Notes: generated by a model from the sequence alone, not told the origin. DNA of 64,000 bases from Aspidapion aeneum (GCA_963576565.1 OY755038.1:200977013-201041012); one strand, 5' to 3'. Positions 44,548-56,014 are shown, numbered from the stretch's first letter. Translations and numbers: made by a program.

Positions 44548-46815
44548 CTAATATCCATAAACTTTGTAGGATCCATCATGGTACAAAGCCTTACTGTGAT
44601 CATGCACGTATGCTCTTTCATATTCGTGACCAGCGTTGTAGGCTACAACTGGAGCATAGTGGGCTACAACTGGAGAAGCACGAGCTAGAACTGGACCATG
44701 TTCAGCGACAAATGGACCAGCGAGTCTGCTGGTAGAGATGGTACCAGACGGACCAGCTACGATAACGTCTTCAGAACCATGAGCAGCACTGCGAGTAGGG
44801 GCGTAATGAGTTACAGCTGGAGCATAACGAGCTAAAGTTGGGGCGTAATGAGCTACAGCTGGGGCGTAACGAGCTACAGCTGGGGCGTAATGAGTTACAG
44901 CTGGGGCGTAACGAGCTACAACTGGGGCGGCATGGGCTACGACTCCTGAGTGTTCTTCGTGGATGATTTGGCCTCCAGGTGCTAAGGCAGAGATTACGCT
45001 ACCGTCGTTGCCAACTACGGTGGTCTTGCTGCTAGGTCCTTGCAAGATTTTGGCTGAGGGGCCAACGAGCACACCAGCTTGGGCGGCAACAAAGCAAGCT
45101 ACAAAAGCGATGAGTACCTGAAAATTTTGAAAAGTTGTTTTTGTATTTAATGGGAAACTAGGTACCTAATTACCAAAATTAGACCAGTGCATTTACTTTT
45201 TAAAAAGGCAAAAAAGGAAAAAAAATAGTAACAGCATGAAAACTATAGGAAATGAAAGAAAATACATTGCAGCTAACAGGAAAAACAAATTGCACTCGAT
45301 CCAAGTTATTAGGGTGAAATGGAGTGAACTTTTAGGGTAGTAAACGATTTTCACGGTTTTCACCAAAACTAGACTTCTATCGAACAAAAGTTAAATACGA
45401 AAGTGATAGGTAATAAGAAGGTCTACACCTTTTTTTTTAATTATTTTTTTACAAATCCTAAAATTTTATTATGAAAAATCGAAGAAACCAGTTTAGTCAT
45501 TTTTGATTCTTATTTTCAATTTTTTTATGTTTTTGACAAAATTTGGTAAAAACAGACCCATTTATGTCCATAACACATTGGAATTTTTTAAAATTAAAAT
45601 ATTAATTTTTAGATTTTTTTTAAATTAAAACCCAAAATAAGGCTCCATTTTCATCACAGAATGCCAAAGTTCTGGAACCAGATTTTTTTTTTAATTGCCT
45701 GCATTTTTCGTTTAAATGTCTATTTTTAGATTATTTAAAAAAAAATTAACATCACTATGGAAAAGTTTTCCAAAATATGTGAAAAATTGCACAGAAGAAT
45801 AATTTTGTTATTTTGTAATGAGCTTAAATTCTGTTTCCTAAACCAAAAAAATTGCTTTTAGAACTTAGACATTTTCGGGTGAAAATGACGCCTTACCTTA
45901 CGTTTTAAATCAAAATAAAATGTAAAAATTAATAAATTAATTTAACATGTTAAGGACACAATAGAAGAAAACTATAAAAATCAAACAAGTTTCGTGGCTA
46001 ATCGGGCAAAAAGGAGTTTTTGTTTCTCTCATTTTTCCGTGGGTAGCCTGAAAGCTTAACCTCACGGGGGTCCAGGATCTAATGGACACCTAATAAGTGT
46101 TGAGTTAACTGTTTCGTCCTTATGGGACTCCTGAGAACACTGCTGGTCAATGTGACAAATCTTGCGAAGTTTATTAGACGGTTTTGTCTCTAATCAAATG
46201 TAAATAGTGAGAAAACTATCGCAAGAAGGGCCATCTACCGAGATACGAGAGAAACAAAAAAACCAAAGCAGGCGAAAAACTGCTATACAATATCGATCAA
46301 TGAAAAGATCGATTGCAAATAAAAGAAAACAAACTATAGTCCGTGACCTACGACAGCTCTTTGTCTTTCAGGCCGGATTTTTAAATTCACGGGTACGAAA
46401 TTCCACGGTTGAAGAAAAATATAGTTTTGAAGATAAAAATCAAAATAGAAAAAACCCGCTATTTCAATTTAGGTTATATAAAAACAATTAATTTTACCAA
46501 CTTTACCTTTCTATTACCTATAGCTCTTGTATTTAACTTAGACTTTAGGCAGAAGACATAGTTTCCCTAAAACCGCAAAAAAAATTATCCACCCCTAAAA
46601 GTTCACCCCATTTCACCCTAATGACTCGGATCGAGTCTACTTTTATTTTCCTAATAACTGAAATAGATTTTCTTTAATTTCCAATAGTTTTCATTCTGTT
46701 ACTACTTGTTTTCCTTCCAAAAGGTATCTGCACTGATCTAAATATGCAGCATTCATTTATGTATGTCTAAGCACTTTCTGCAAATTAATAACTAATATCG
46801 TACCTGAGGATTCAT
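44548..46815 (-). CDS. Cuticular protein gene F (two exons, ARYAPAV type)
   Basis: Minus strand: exon 1 (46815-46804, MNPQ, donor GTACGA), 1686-bp intron, exon 2 (45117-44548, acceptor TTTTCAG). The 193-aa product has a signal peptide MNPQVLIAFVACFVAAQA, head VLVGPSAKILQGPSSKTTVV, GGQIIHEEHSGVVAHAAP, about seven (V/L)ARYAPAV(T/A)HYAP heptads, GSEDVIVAGPSGTIST at about 120-133, and tail DGSYKVYGY. Very close to D and G. The intron carries an approximately 0.4-kb foreign segment (about 45980-46420) sharing words with about 10500-10590. Head-to-head with gene G, promoters 3 kb apart. The structural cuticle role is inferred. Confidence 0.86.
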
Positions 46816-46858
46816 TGTAGATTTATGGATATATTACTGCAGCTATTGATAATCAAAA

Positions 46859-46894
46859 ACTGATAATTTTTGCTAAAATTAAATTGTTTTTATA
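46859..46894 (-). promoter_or_regulatory. Core promoter of gene F
   Basis: Minus-strand TATAAAAAC from 46894 and TCAGT initiator with its A at 46861 (33 bp). The predicted 5' UTR is 46 nt, to the ATG at 46815. Confidence 0.75.
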
Positions 46895-47106
46895 GTAAAG
46901 TTATAACTGAAACTTGCTTAACCTTAATGACTTGTTTAATGAAGATGCATTTTGAGTGGTAGGTACTAATTCTTTCGCGTTTTTATAATTTTTGCCAATG
47001 CATTGTATCTAGCTGCTGGGTTCATTTAAACAACTTATTTTTATAATTTATTTAAATTTAGCATATTTTTCCTCACAATATTCCCGCAATATAAACATAA
47101 TTCTTA

Positions 47107-47732
47107 TACAAGGTGACAATTTAAAAAGGATCTACTTGGATGTTCTCGAAAATTATCAGGAAATTAAAAAAACGCCGAAACACGTCGATCTTGTTTGCAC
47201 ACTTTTTGGCTATCTTGAAATTTTTGTAGCACGAACACCCTTCGAGGGGTATACTTTACCCCTATATTTTGAATAGGGAATGTAGGTCAAGTGATACCTT
47301 GTTTTGAAGGCCTTTTGAATGTCTTTACAAACGTGTAAAAATTTCAAAAATTCCATTAGTTTTACAGATAATTGCTTTCAAACTTTTAAATTTAACATGG
47401 ACTGAAAATAAAAATGTAATTAGAATTTTATATTTTTCGGATTTAATTTTTATTTTATCATTCCATGTTAAATTTGAAAATTTGAAAGCAAATATCTCAA
47501 AACCTAATCGATGGATTGTTTTCACACGAGTGTAAAGATATTCAACAGAGCTTCAAAACATGGTATCACGAGACAGGGGTAAAGTATAGCCCTCGAATAG
47601 GGTTCGTGCTATAAAAACTTCAAGAAAACGTGTCCCCCTGGCAAACAACAACCACGTGTTTCGGGGTTTTTTTAATTTCCTGATAAATTTCGAGAAAATC
47701 CAGATGGATCCTTTTTAATTTGTCACCTTGTA
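47107..47732. mobile_element. Intact 626-bp foldback MITE (TACAAGGTGAC ends)
   Basis: Ends TACAAGGTGACAATTTAAAA and AATTTGTCACCTTGTA face each other, and inverted homology extends through most of the element. The uninterrupted counterpart upstream of gene C (about 18725-18760, GTTGTTTATATAATATAAGG) indicates insertion at TATA/TA, suggesting a Tc1/mariner-type MITE. A second copy, interrupted by a LINE, is at 14424-15860. Confidence 0.82.
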
Positions 47733-47739
47733 TATAAAC

Positions 47740-48640
47740 AACTGTGAACCGACTCGGCTCAGCCTTTTTATTGGAGATTAAATCGGTTAATTAACAACTT
47801 TTAATATTAGCAACACAATATGAGTAGGTCCTGTACCAATCATTCTTAAAATGGTAGTATCGTCCTTTTTGCAGATTTTAGACAGGTATGAAAAGTATCA
47901 CAGAAAATTTAAAATTAGAAGAACAGAACATTTAAATTTAACAATAGCCATAAGATTTAAAAAAAAATTTTAATGTGTTTTTCTACTCATTGAGTCTGAA
48001 TTCAATTAAGGTTTTCTTACAGTCATAACCCTCTTCAGTCATTTTTACCTTCCTAGCCCACACACCAATGCCTAGAGAAGGTTTTGTTTTCGACGAAATT
48101 TTTTTTTTCAGATAACGCCGAAAATGTGGTATTTGGGTGTATTTTGACCTATCCTAGCAATATCGTCGTAACGTCTGTCTGTGTGTATTTTTTTTTCTGT
48201 CCGTAACACGATAGCCCCTAAACCGCTGAACCGATTTTCATAAAATTTTCAGGAAAAATAGTGTTCGACACTCTAACGAGCTGATTAGATTTTGGTCAAA
48301 ATTACTGCTAATGACAGGTTTTTGACAATTAAAAAATTTTAAAAATGCAAACTTTTTAACGGAGCATCGCATCAATATAATAATGCGGACTATAGTAGAG
48401 TATTTGTGTTATAACCAAAAACTTCGTAGGAGCTTTAGTTTCTGAGATATAAAAAAACTGTTTTCAAGGCTGATTATCATAGCTTTATTTGAAGTGTGCT
48501 AATAGGCTAGCTAGGAAGGTATCAGATCTGTCATTTCTTTCTCTTTTGTATAAATAAAGTTGAAAAAAAACTTTTGTTATATACTAAACCTTTAATTAAT
48601 TTACTCAACGGCCACGGCGCGGCGCGGCGGTTTTAAAACA
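47740..48640. other. Inner spacer of the F-G divergent pair
   Basis: The first approximately 300 bp are the inverted counterpart of the upstream block of genes E and G (CTCAGCCTTTTTATTGGAGA, GATACT/AGTATCACAGAAAATT words). About 48100-48510 holds a dispersed repeat shared with about 25330-25670. No gene is seen. Confidence 0.5.
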
Positions 48641-48649
48641 ATAGTCTAA

Positions 48650-48810
48650 AGGGGGTAATGGTAAAACGGTGACCGTAAATAAGCGCACAAGAAAAAAGCG
48701 AAAACGGAATATTCGCACAGGAAACAAGCCTACACAGAAAAAAGCGCACGTGGAAAAAATTGCGCAAAGAAAAAAACGCCCATGGTAAAACAGCGCAGAA
48801 GGAAATCATA
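48650..48810 (+). repeat. Degenerate ~15-bp periodic repeat
   Basis: GCG or near-GCG triplets head successive A-rich units at 48683, 48698, 48713, 48728, 48744, 48762, 48777 and 48793, spacings 15, 15, 15, 16, 18, 15 and 16 bp. Example units are GCGCACAAGAAAAAA and TCGCACAGGAAACAA. It looks like a decayed minisatellite; the inverted paralogue is at 34975-35145. The open frame on the minus strand has no recognisable product. Confidence 0.7.
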
Positions 48811-48959
48811 CAGATAAATCTTTTCACTTATGGAAAAATTATAATGAAATAAATGTAAGTCTTTAGAATTAGAAAGTTACTGTTATAGGTTACCTAGGTA
48901 CTTGATAATCTCAAGTTTGCCCACAAAAAAGGTATAGGGTAGTACAACAAGATTTTTTT

Positions 48960-49317
48960 TAACCATATAAAAAACCTTCGAGAAAAAAAATTACTGAAGA
49001 TGGTTATGACTCTAAGAAAACTTTAATTGAAGTAAGACTCAATACGTAGAAAAACACATTATAAAAAATTGCAATATCTAATGGCTATTTTTTTTTCTCG
49101 AAATTTTGGCAAATTAAAATGTTTTGTTCTTCTAATTTCTAATTTTCTGTGATACTGTTCGTGCCCTTTTAAAATATAAAAAAGGGATAAGATTACCATT
49201 TTGAGAAAGATTGGTAGAGGAGGTGTTGCTTAAAATAAAAGTTGTTAATTAACCAATTAAATATCCAATAAAAAAGGCTGAGCCGACACCTGACCCGACT
49301 CCGTTCACAGTTGTTGG
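48960..49317. repeat. Upstream block of gene G shared with C, E and F
   Basis: AAGACTCAATACGTAGAAAA, TTCTAATTTCTAATTTTCTG and AAAGTTGTTAATTAA words match about 37220-37440 and 16660-16850, marking the homologous upstream segment. No coding sequence is evident. Confidence 0.6.
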
Positions 49318-49760
49318 CCACCTTTGGTACTTAAAAATTTTGATTTTAATAAAAATTTATTTTTTGGTTCCCCTATAGATACCGATTACACCAAGATTAA
49401 AAAATTGAAAAAATGTTGTGATTCCTTAAATCTACAGGGTGTTTTATCTTCTTAATTGGCCAAAGCATATCTATGGTTTATGATTTTTCCTAAAAAAACA
49501 CGAACTCTGCAAAAAAAAATTACTACCTTTTAAAAATAAGAATAAGAGGCTTTAAGAAAAAATATGGAAAATGACAAATAATCGGATCATGACCTTAGTA
49601 CAAGACAATAAATTAAAAAAACGCCATTTTGAAAATGTGACTTCTTCGATTTTTTATATTTTTTTGAAAAAAGATGCTCCAATATTTTGTCTATTGCCTT
49701 TAAAAATTTTAGAGTTTACCAAGAAGTACAAATGCCAAAAAGAAAACTTTTAAATTAATC
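49318..49760. mobile_element. Solo arm of the foldback element seen at 56.3 kb
   Basis: The sequence from TAATAAAAATTTATTTTTTG through AAGATGCTCCAATATTTTGT matches the left arm of the palindrome at 56262-57731 in the same orientation, but no mirrored arm follows. It interrupts the upstream homology of gene G to the other paralogues. No coding sequence is evident. Confidence 0.65.
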
Positions 49761-49879
49761 CACTAGCTAGATACAAAGCTTTCATAAAAATATAAAAATG
49801 GGGAAGAATGACTACCACCTAAAATGTATCTTCATTAAACAAGTCATTAAGGTTAAGCAAGTTTCAATTATAATTTTAA

Positions 49880-49914
49880 TATAAAACCAATTTAATTTTA
49901 GCTAAAGTATCAGT
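49880..49914 (+). promoter_or_regulatory. Core promoter of gene G
   Basis: TATAAAAC box at 49880 and TCAGT initiator with its A at 49912 (32 bp, one shorter than the others). The predicted 5' UTR is 46 nt, to the ATG at 49958. Confidence 0.75.
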
Positions 49915-49957
49915 TTTTGATTATCAATACCTACAGAAACACATTTATAAATCTACA

Positions 49958-51785
49958 ATGAATACTCAGGTACGATTAGTTATTAATTTTCCGACAGTGC
50001 TTAGACTTACATACATAAATCAATGCTGCATATTTAGACCAATGCAGATACCGTTTGGAGGGGAAAAAAGTAGAAAACAAAATGAAAACTTTTGAAAATC
50101 AAAGAAAATTTATTGCACCCAATAGGAGAATAAAAGTACACTCGATCCGACTTATTGGGCTGAAATGGGGTGAGGTTTTAGGGGTGGATAATGATTTTTG
50201 CAATTTTAGCTAAACTAGGTCTCCTATCAAAAAAAGTATACAAAAGCTATAATTTCTTTTACATAACCTAAAAGTTTGCGAGAAAAATTAAAATAATTAT
50301 TTTTTACCCGAAAATGCCCACGTTCTGAAAGCCAGTTGTTTTTGTTTAGAAACTGGGGTTGTTTTCTTCTTCAAGGCGTCTTTTTTTAGATAGTGGAAAA
50401 AAAAATTGAACACCGTAATGTAAAAAATTGCCAAGAAACAGAATTTAAGCTCCTTACGAAATAGCTAAATGAAATTATTGCAATGTAATTTAAATCAATA
50501 TCCATCTCTTCTGTGCAATTTTTGTTTTTCACCGTGTCATTTTTTCGTATTTCCTGGAAAATGTTTCCATGGTAATGTTAATTTTCTTAAAATAATCTAA
50601 AAATAGACATTTTAGCGAAAAATTCAAGCACTGTTTTCTTAAAAAGATCTGCTTCCAGAACTTGGGCATTCTGTAGTGAAAATGGAGCCTTATTTTGGGT
50701 TTTAAATCAAAAGAAAACGTAAAAATTAATATTTTGATTTTAAAAAATTACAACGTGTTACGAACATAAATGTATTCACCAAATTTTGTCAAAAACAGAA
50801 AAAAAAATTGGAGATAAAAATCAAAAATGAAAAAACCGGTTTTTTCGATTTTCATCGAAAAATTTTAGAATATGTAAAAAGATAATTTAAAAAGATTTGT
50901 ACACCTTTTTATTATCTATGACTTTTGTATTTAACTTTTTTTCGATATGAGTCTAGTTCTGTTAAAAACCGTGAAAATCTGTTACCACCCCTAAAAATTC
51001 ACTTCATTTCACCCTAATAACTCGGATCGAGTCTAATTTATTTTTCCTGTTAGCTGAAATTTTTCCTGTTAGCTGCAATATTAGCTTTATTTCCTATTTT
51101 TTCACTTTTTGATTTTTTAAAAGGTATCTGCACTGGTCTAATTTTGATAATTATAGGTACCTAATTATCAAAACTTTCACATTAAATAAAAAAAACAACT
51201 TTTTCAAATTTTCAGGTACTTATCGCTTTTGTAGCTTGCTTCGTTGCCGCCCAAGCTGGTGTGCTCGTTGACCCCTCAGCCAAAATCTTGCAAGGACCTA
51301 GCAGCAAGACCACCGTAGTTGGGAACGACGGTAGCGTAATCTCTGCCATAGCACCTGGAGGCCAAATCATCCACGAAGAACACTCAGGAGTCGTAGCTCA
51401 TGCCGCCCCAGTTGTCGCTCGTTACGCCCCAGCTGTAGCTCATTACGCCCCAGCTGTAGCCCGTTATGCCCCAGCTGTAGCTCATTACGCCCCAGCTGTA
51501 GTTCGTTACGCCCCAGCTGTAGCCCATTACGCTCCTGCTCGCAGTGCTGTTCATGGCTCTGAAGACGTTATCGTAGCTGGCCCATCTGGTACCATCTCTA
51601 CCAGCAGACTCGCTGCTCCAGTAGTCGCTGAACATGGCCCAGTTCTAACCCGTGCTTCTCCAGTTGTAGCCCACTACGCTCAAGTTGTAGACTACGCCGC
51701 TGGCCACGAATTTGAAAGAGAATACTTGCATGACCATAGTAAGCCTTTGTACCATGATGGATCCTACAAAGTTTATGGATATTAG
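49958..51785 (+). CDS. Cuticular protein gene G (two exons, ARYAPAV type)
   Basis: Exon 1 (49958-49969) reads MNTQ rather than MNPQ, donor GTACGA; 1246-bp intron; exon 2 (51216-51785, acceptor TTTTCAG). The 193-aa product has a signal peptide MNTQVLIAFVACFVAAQA and head VLVDPSAKILQGPSSKTTVV, in which the usual GPSA is DPSA. It also has GGQIIHEEHSG, eight RYAPAVAHYAPAV-type heptads, GSEDVIVAGPSGTIST and tail DGSYKVYGY. An AATAAA signal lies at 51844-51849. Closest to D and F. The two substitutions at otherwise invariant places are worth noting, but the reading frame and promoter are intact. Confidence 0.86.
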
Positions 51786-51920
51786 GATGTGCGAACTGCA
51801 GCCTCTGTGAGGTGTCAATTTTAATTTATTGTAAATACAGAAAAATAAATTATTTTAGAAAAACATTATTTAATACTTTATTTCATATTTCAATCTAAAA
51901 GAATGCATTTTATAAGACCA

Positions 51921-53038
51921 CACAGTGTGCCTGAATGAAGTAGAGGTTACATAAAAATGGTTCCAAAAACTAATTGCACATTTTGAATATGGACTCTTTT
52001 CTGACTTCAGAGCCATATTCATATATTCCTAGCTGATCCTCTTCTCGAAATTTTTGACATTTTTCTAGTTAGTCTAGGCGCTGGCTCCTGTTACTTTATT
52101 AAGCACCCATAGGAGTATAAAAAAAGTTTGGTCACGTCGTCGAACTCATGGTCGTTTAGATTGATAGATTTTTTGTTTAAGCGTATCTCTCTACCCAGTG
52201 GTCCGATTTTAATTTCTTAAAGCCTGTTTAACTCCTTTTTTAAAGACAAACAAATATTGTCATTACATATTTTTTGATAAATCCAGTAGTTTTTGAGATT
52301 TACCAAGATTACTAGTATTTCCGCTCGCAAAAGAATTAAAATAATACCCATGCTCATTTTATTGTAGCTACAATATTATTGACATTTGTTTTTTTTTGCT
52401 ACATAGAAGGCTTTAAACCTTTCACAGAAGAGGATATTGACTTTATGTTTTCAAAGTTCGATGGATGGTACCCCTAAAGACTGCCTTAAAGAGGGTGGTT
52501 TCTAAAATTGTTCACAAGATTATAGAATTAATGAATTTGCAGCGAAATGATGCATTGTAGCGAAAAATCATAAAATTAATTTTTGTAGTACTTTTAATTC
52601 CGCTTCTTTTGATGTATCACTTAGCATCGTAGCTTTGATAGTTAGCTGGACAAGCCAGCTAAAATATACAATTTTGTAAAAATGTCATGTTTTCGGAATT
52701 AAAAGTACTATAAAAAATTATTCTTAACGTTTTTCGCTAGGATGCATTGTTTCGCTGCAAATTCAATTTTTCTATAATCTTGTGAACGGTTTTAGAAACC
52801 ACCTTCTTTGAGGCAGTTTAGGAGTACCATCCATTGAACTTTAAAAACATAAAGTCAATATCCTCTTCTGTGAAAAGTTTAAAGCCTTCTATGTAACAAA
52901 AAAAAACAAATGTCAATAATATTGAAGCTACAATAAAATGAGCATAGGTATTATTTAAGGGGATCAGCTAGGATTTATATGAATATTAGTTTTTGGAACC
53001 ATTTTTATGTAACCTACACTTCATTCAGGCACACTGTG
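51921..53038. mobile_element. Foldback element with CACAGTGTGCCTGAATGAAG ends
   Basis: The left end CACAGTGTGCCTGAATGAAG is mirrored by CTTCATTCAGGCACACTGTG at 53019-53038, and inverted homology continues past 100 bp. A second nested inverted repeat fills about 52350-52640 versus 52660-52955 (TATAGAATTAATGAATTTGC and GCAAATTCAATTTTTCTATA words). The native flank (TAATACCAGTTAATA-like near genes C and E) is interrupted here. No transposase was found; a 3-4 bp target duplication is possible but not certain. Confidence 0.75.
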
Positions 53039-53411
53039 ATCAGTTAATAGATTTTAATATTTTTTATCTGAACTTGATTGCAAACAAAAATGCATGCATG
53101 TACCAAATGGATATTTCGCAGAAAGGACTTCCTTCTAACAAATTATTTCAGGGACTTAAATGCAACGGCATTTGCGTGCGGTTGTAATTTTCTGCACTTG
53201 TTAGGAAAATGAATGTTTTCTACAAACGTGTCAAAAATGTGAGTTTTCACAGTATTGTTAGTGCAGAAAATTCTGCTTTGTCGCACTAGTGTGAAAGATA
53301 TATAGATTTGAAGTTTTTATTGATAAGACTGCTTGTGACATGCCTTGGTTCCTATGGTGTAAAGAAAGGTAAGATGTTAAGTTTCGCTAAAACAATTTTT
53401 TAAAAAAGAAG

Positions 53412-56004
53412 TTTTTTTTTTTTTTTATTTGTCAAACACACTGTGTTTCTTTTATTACAATCTAGTCAGTAAGACTAATTAGCAATTTTGTTTTAACTTA
53501 ATTTACTAGAAAAGTCAGATTTAAACTTAGGGTTCACTCAACAGTTCTCCCCGCTTTGTTTAGTCTGTACCTCACAATTGTGTTGTGTTTATAGCATTAT
53601 TTTGTTTTATGTGTAATTCACCTAGTTTACTAGCTCAAACGGCTTCACTCTTTTTAGTCGTCGAACTAGCATAGTATTGTCTAGAAGCTGAATTGCTTCC
53701 ACATTCACATGCCGATGGAGTCTATCTTCATGGCTTTTTGCGTACTTTTTTATAGTCTCTGCTACAGTTTCGATTTTTAGATCTCGATGAAGGTCACTAT
53801 TTCGAACGTACCAAGGTGCATTCGTTTCTTAATACTTTATTTTGAAATCTCTGTACAACTAGAATGTTACTCTCTTTAGCACAACCCCATAGTTGAATAC
53901 CATATGTCCATACTGGTTTCAGTATTTGTCTATAAAGCAGTAACTTATTATGAATTGTTAAATTGGACTTCCTTCCAATTAGCCAGTTTATTTTTCTATA
54001 CCTTATCTCAAGTTCTTCTTTTTTTTTCTTAACATGTGCTTTCCAGCGCAATTTGGCATCAAGTGTCATACCTAGATATTTTGCCTGATTCGAATATGGT
54101 ACTGGAATGTTGTTAATTGTTATTTGTATGTGATTTATATTTTTGTTTGTAAAATCAACATGAATTGATTTGGTTTCATTTAATTTTATTCGCCACTTTG
54201 TGGTCCAACTGTGAATTTGGGTGACTGCATCCTGAAGTTTTTCTATGCATTTTTCAATAGATTTTTCTACCGTCAATAAACCAGTATCATCGGCAAATGT
54301 TGCTAAGTGACAATTTTCTGGCTTTGGGATATCACAAGTGAATAATAAGTATAGATAAGGGCCTAGTACGCTACCCTGGGGCACGCCTGCTTGAATTTCT
54401 CTTAAATTTGAGTATGAGTCTTTCTGTTTTACTCTAAAATGTCTATCAGATATATATGATTCCAAAATATCCGAATATTGTTTTGGCAGAAACCTTTTTA
54501 GTTTAAAATTAAGGCCTTCATGCCACACTTTGTCAAATGCTTGTGCTACATCTAGAAAAACTTTTCCCTCTTCTAGTGCTTTTTCTATTATGTTAGTAAT
54601 TCTGTGTACTTGATCTATCGTGGAATGCTTGTCTCGAAAACCAAATTGATGAGATGAAATAATTTCTTGTCTTGCTATGATGGGTTTTATTCTTTTAAGC
54701 AATAATTTTTCATAGAGCTTGGATATAATTGGCAGCAAAGATATTGGCCTGTAAGATGACACGTCATGGAGTGGTTTTCCCGGTTTTGGAATCATGATAA
54801 CTTCTGCAACTTTCCACAGTTTAGGTACATACATAAGCCTAAAAGACGCATTAATTAGGTTGCATAGTTTTACGATAGCTTTTTGGGGAGTTGTTTTAAG
54901 ACTACCCCGTTAATAAGATCATACCCTGGGGCTTTTTTCGAATTAATATTTTTGATTTCTGTTAATATTTCTTTTGGTGATGTAAGCTTAATATGGTCCT
55001 CGATTTGATGGGGTTCATTTAAATGAAAGTATTCATCTGGTGCTTCGTGGGGCTGAAATGTTTTTTCTAAATGACTTGCAAAAATATCTGCTTTTTCTTC
55101 GTTACTCCTTGCCCACTGGTTGTTAGATTTTCGTATGGGTGGAATTTGGATAATTGGTCTTTTAAAATCTTTGGGTGCTTTCCAAAGGGAATAGTCGGTA
55201 TTTTTATCATCTGTAAGTTCATTAAGAAAATGGTTAATAGATTCATTTTTTATTACTAGAATTTCTCGCCTAATGCGCTGCGTCATGTTGTTGAGATTTG
55301 TTTTGTCCCGAGGATCACGGCTTTGTTGCCACTTTCTTCTTAGTTTCCTTTTTTCCAATATAAGGTCTCTAATTTCCTTTGGATAGTTTTTTCCCTTAAA
55401 AATTCTCTTTGGTTTTGGACTGTTTTCCCAAGCTCCTTGTTGAATATTTGTAACAAAATAATCAACTTCTTTAACGATTTGTTCTGGCGTTTGCAATGGT
55501 ACTGATAGGTTTATTTTTTCTGACAGACTTTGTTTAAAACTAATCCAGTCAGTCAGTTTATTAACTAGTGAGATATTTGCTTCTTTCTTTATTATGTTTT
55601 TACTAAGAGTTAGAATAACAGGTGAATGATCTGAGTGTAAATCAAAACTTTCTTCTATATCTACAAAACTTAAAGATATATTTTTAACTATAAAAAAATC
55701 AATTAGATCTGGAATTTTTCCTGGATCTGTTGGATAGTATGTGGGCTTACCAGTTGATATCGGCTCACATTGATATTCACTAATAGCTTGCAAAAGTTCT
55801 TTTCCTTTAGAATTCGTCAGTCTAGATCCCCAGTAGGTATTTTTTGCATTAAAGTCACCTCCAATTATAAAATGGTTTCCTAATTTTCTGAGAAAATTAA
55901 GATATTGATTTCTCTTTAGTAAGTGCCTTGGTGGTATATAGACAGCACTTATGACTAATGTATATGTTTTGGTTTTTACACTTTCTAATGTAGCTTGAAT
56001 CTCT
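53412..56004 (-). mobile_element. Jockey-like LINE, 5'-truncated, with poly(A) tail and target duplication
   Basis: Minus-strand non-LTR element. It begins within the endonuclease domain near 56004, continues through reverse transcriptase and the C-terminal region (stop 53622-53624), then has a 3' UTR with AATAAA and about 15 A residues (T run at 53412-53426). A duplication AAAAAGAAGT lies on both sides (53403-53412 and 56005-56014). It sits in the downstream duplicated flank of gene G, where the paralogous sequence near 43840 is uninterrupted. Confidence 0.85.
53622..56004 (-). pseudogene. Jockey-like endonuclease/reverse transcriptase ORF2 with frameshifts
   Basis: The frame opens upstream of 55793 without a start codon and includes the endonuclease GGDFNAKNTYWGSR and SDHSPVILTL motifs. 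Reverse transcriptase landmarks are AEVIMIPKPGKPLHDVSSYR, RPISLLPIISKLYEKLL, HQFGFR, FLDVAQAFDKVWHEGL, GVPQGSVLGPYLYLLFTCD, the catalytic FADDT, and NQAKYLGMTLDAKLRW. A frameshift near 54885 (between KQLPKK and the LCNLINASFRLMYVPKLW segment) and another near 53815 (before APWYVRN) disable it; after the second, homology resumes to the stop at 53622. It is a retroelement, not a host gene. Confidence 0.85.
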
Positions 56005-56014
56005 AAAAAGAAGT

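Noticed and set aside
46207..46491. Basic open frame in the intron of gene F
   Set aside because: It lies in an inserted repeat segment within the intron, has no domain, and is opposite in strand to gene F.
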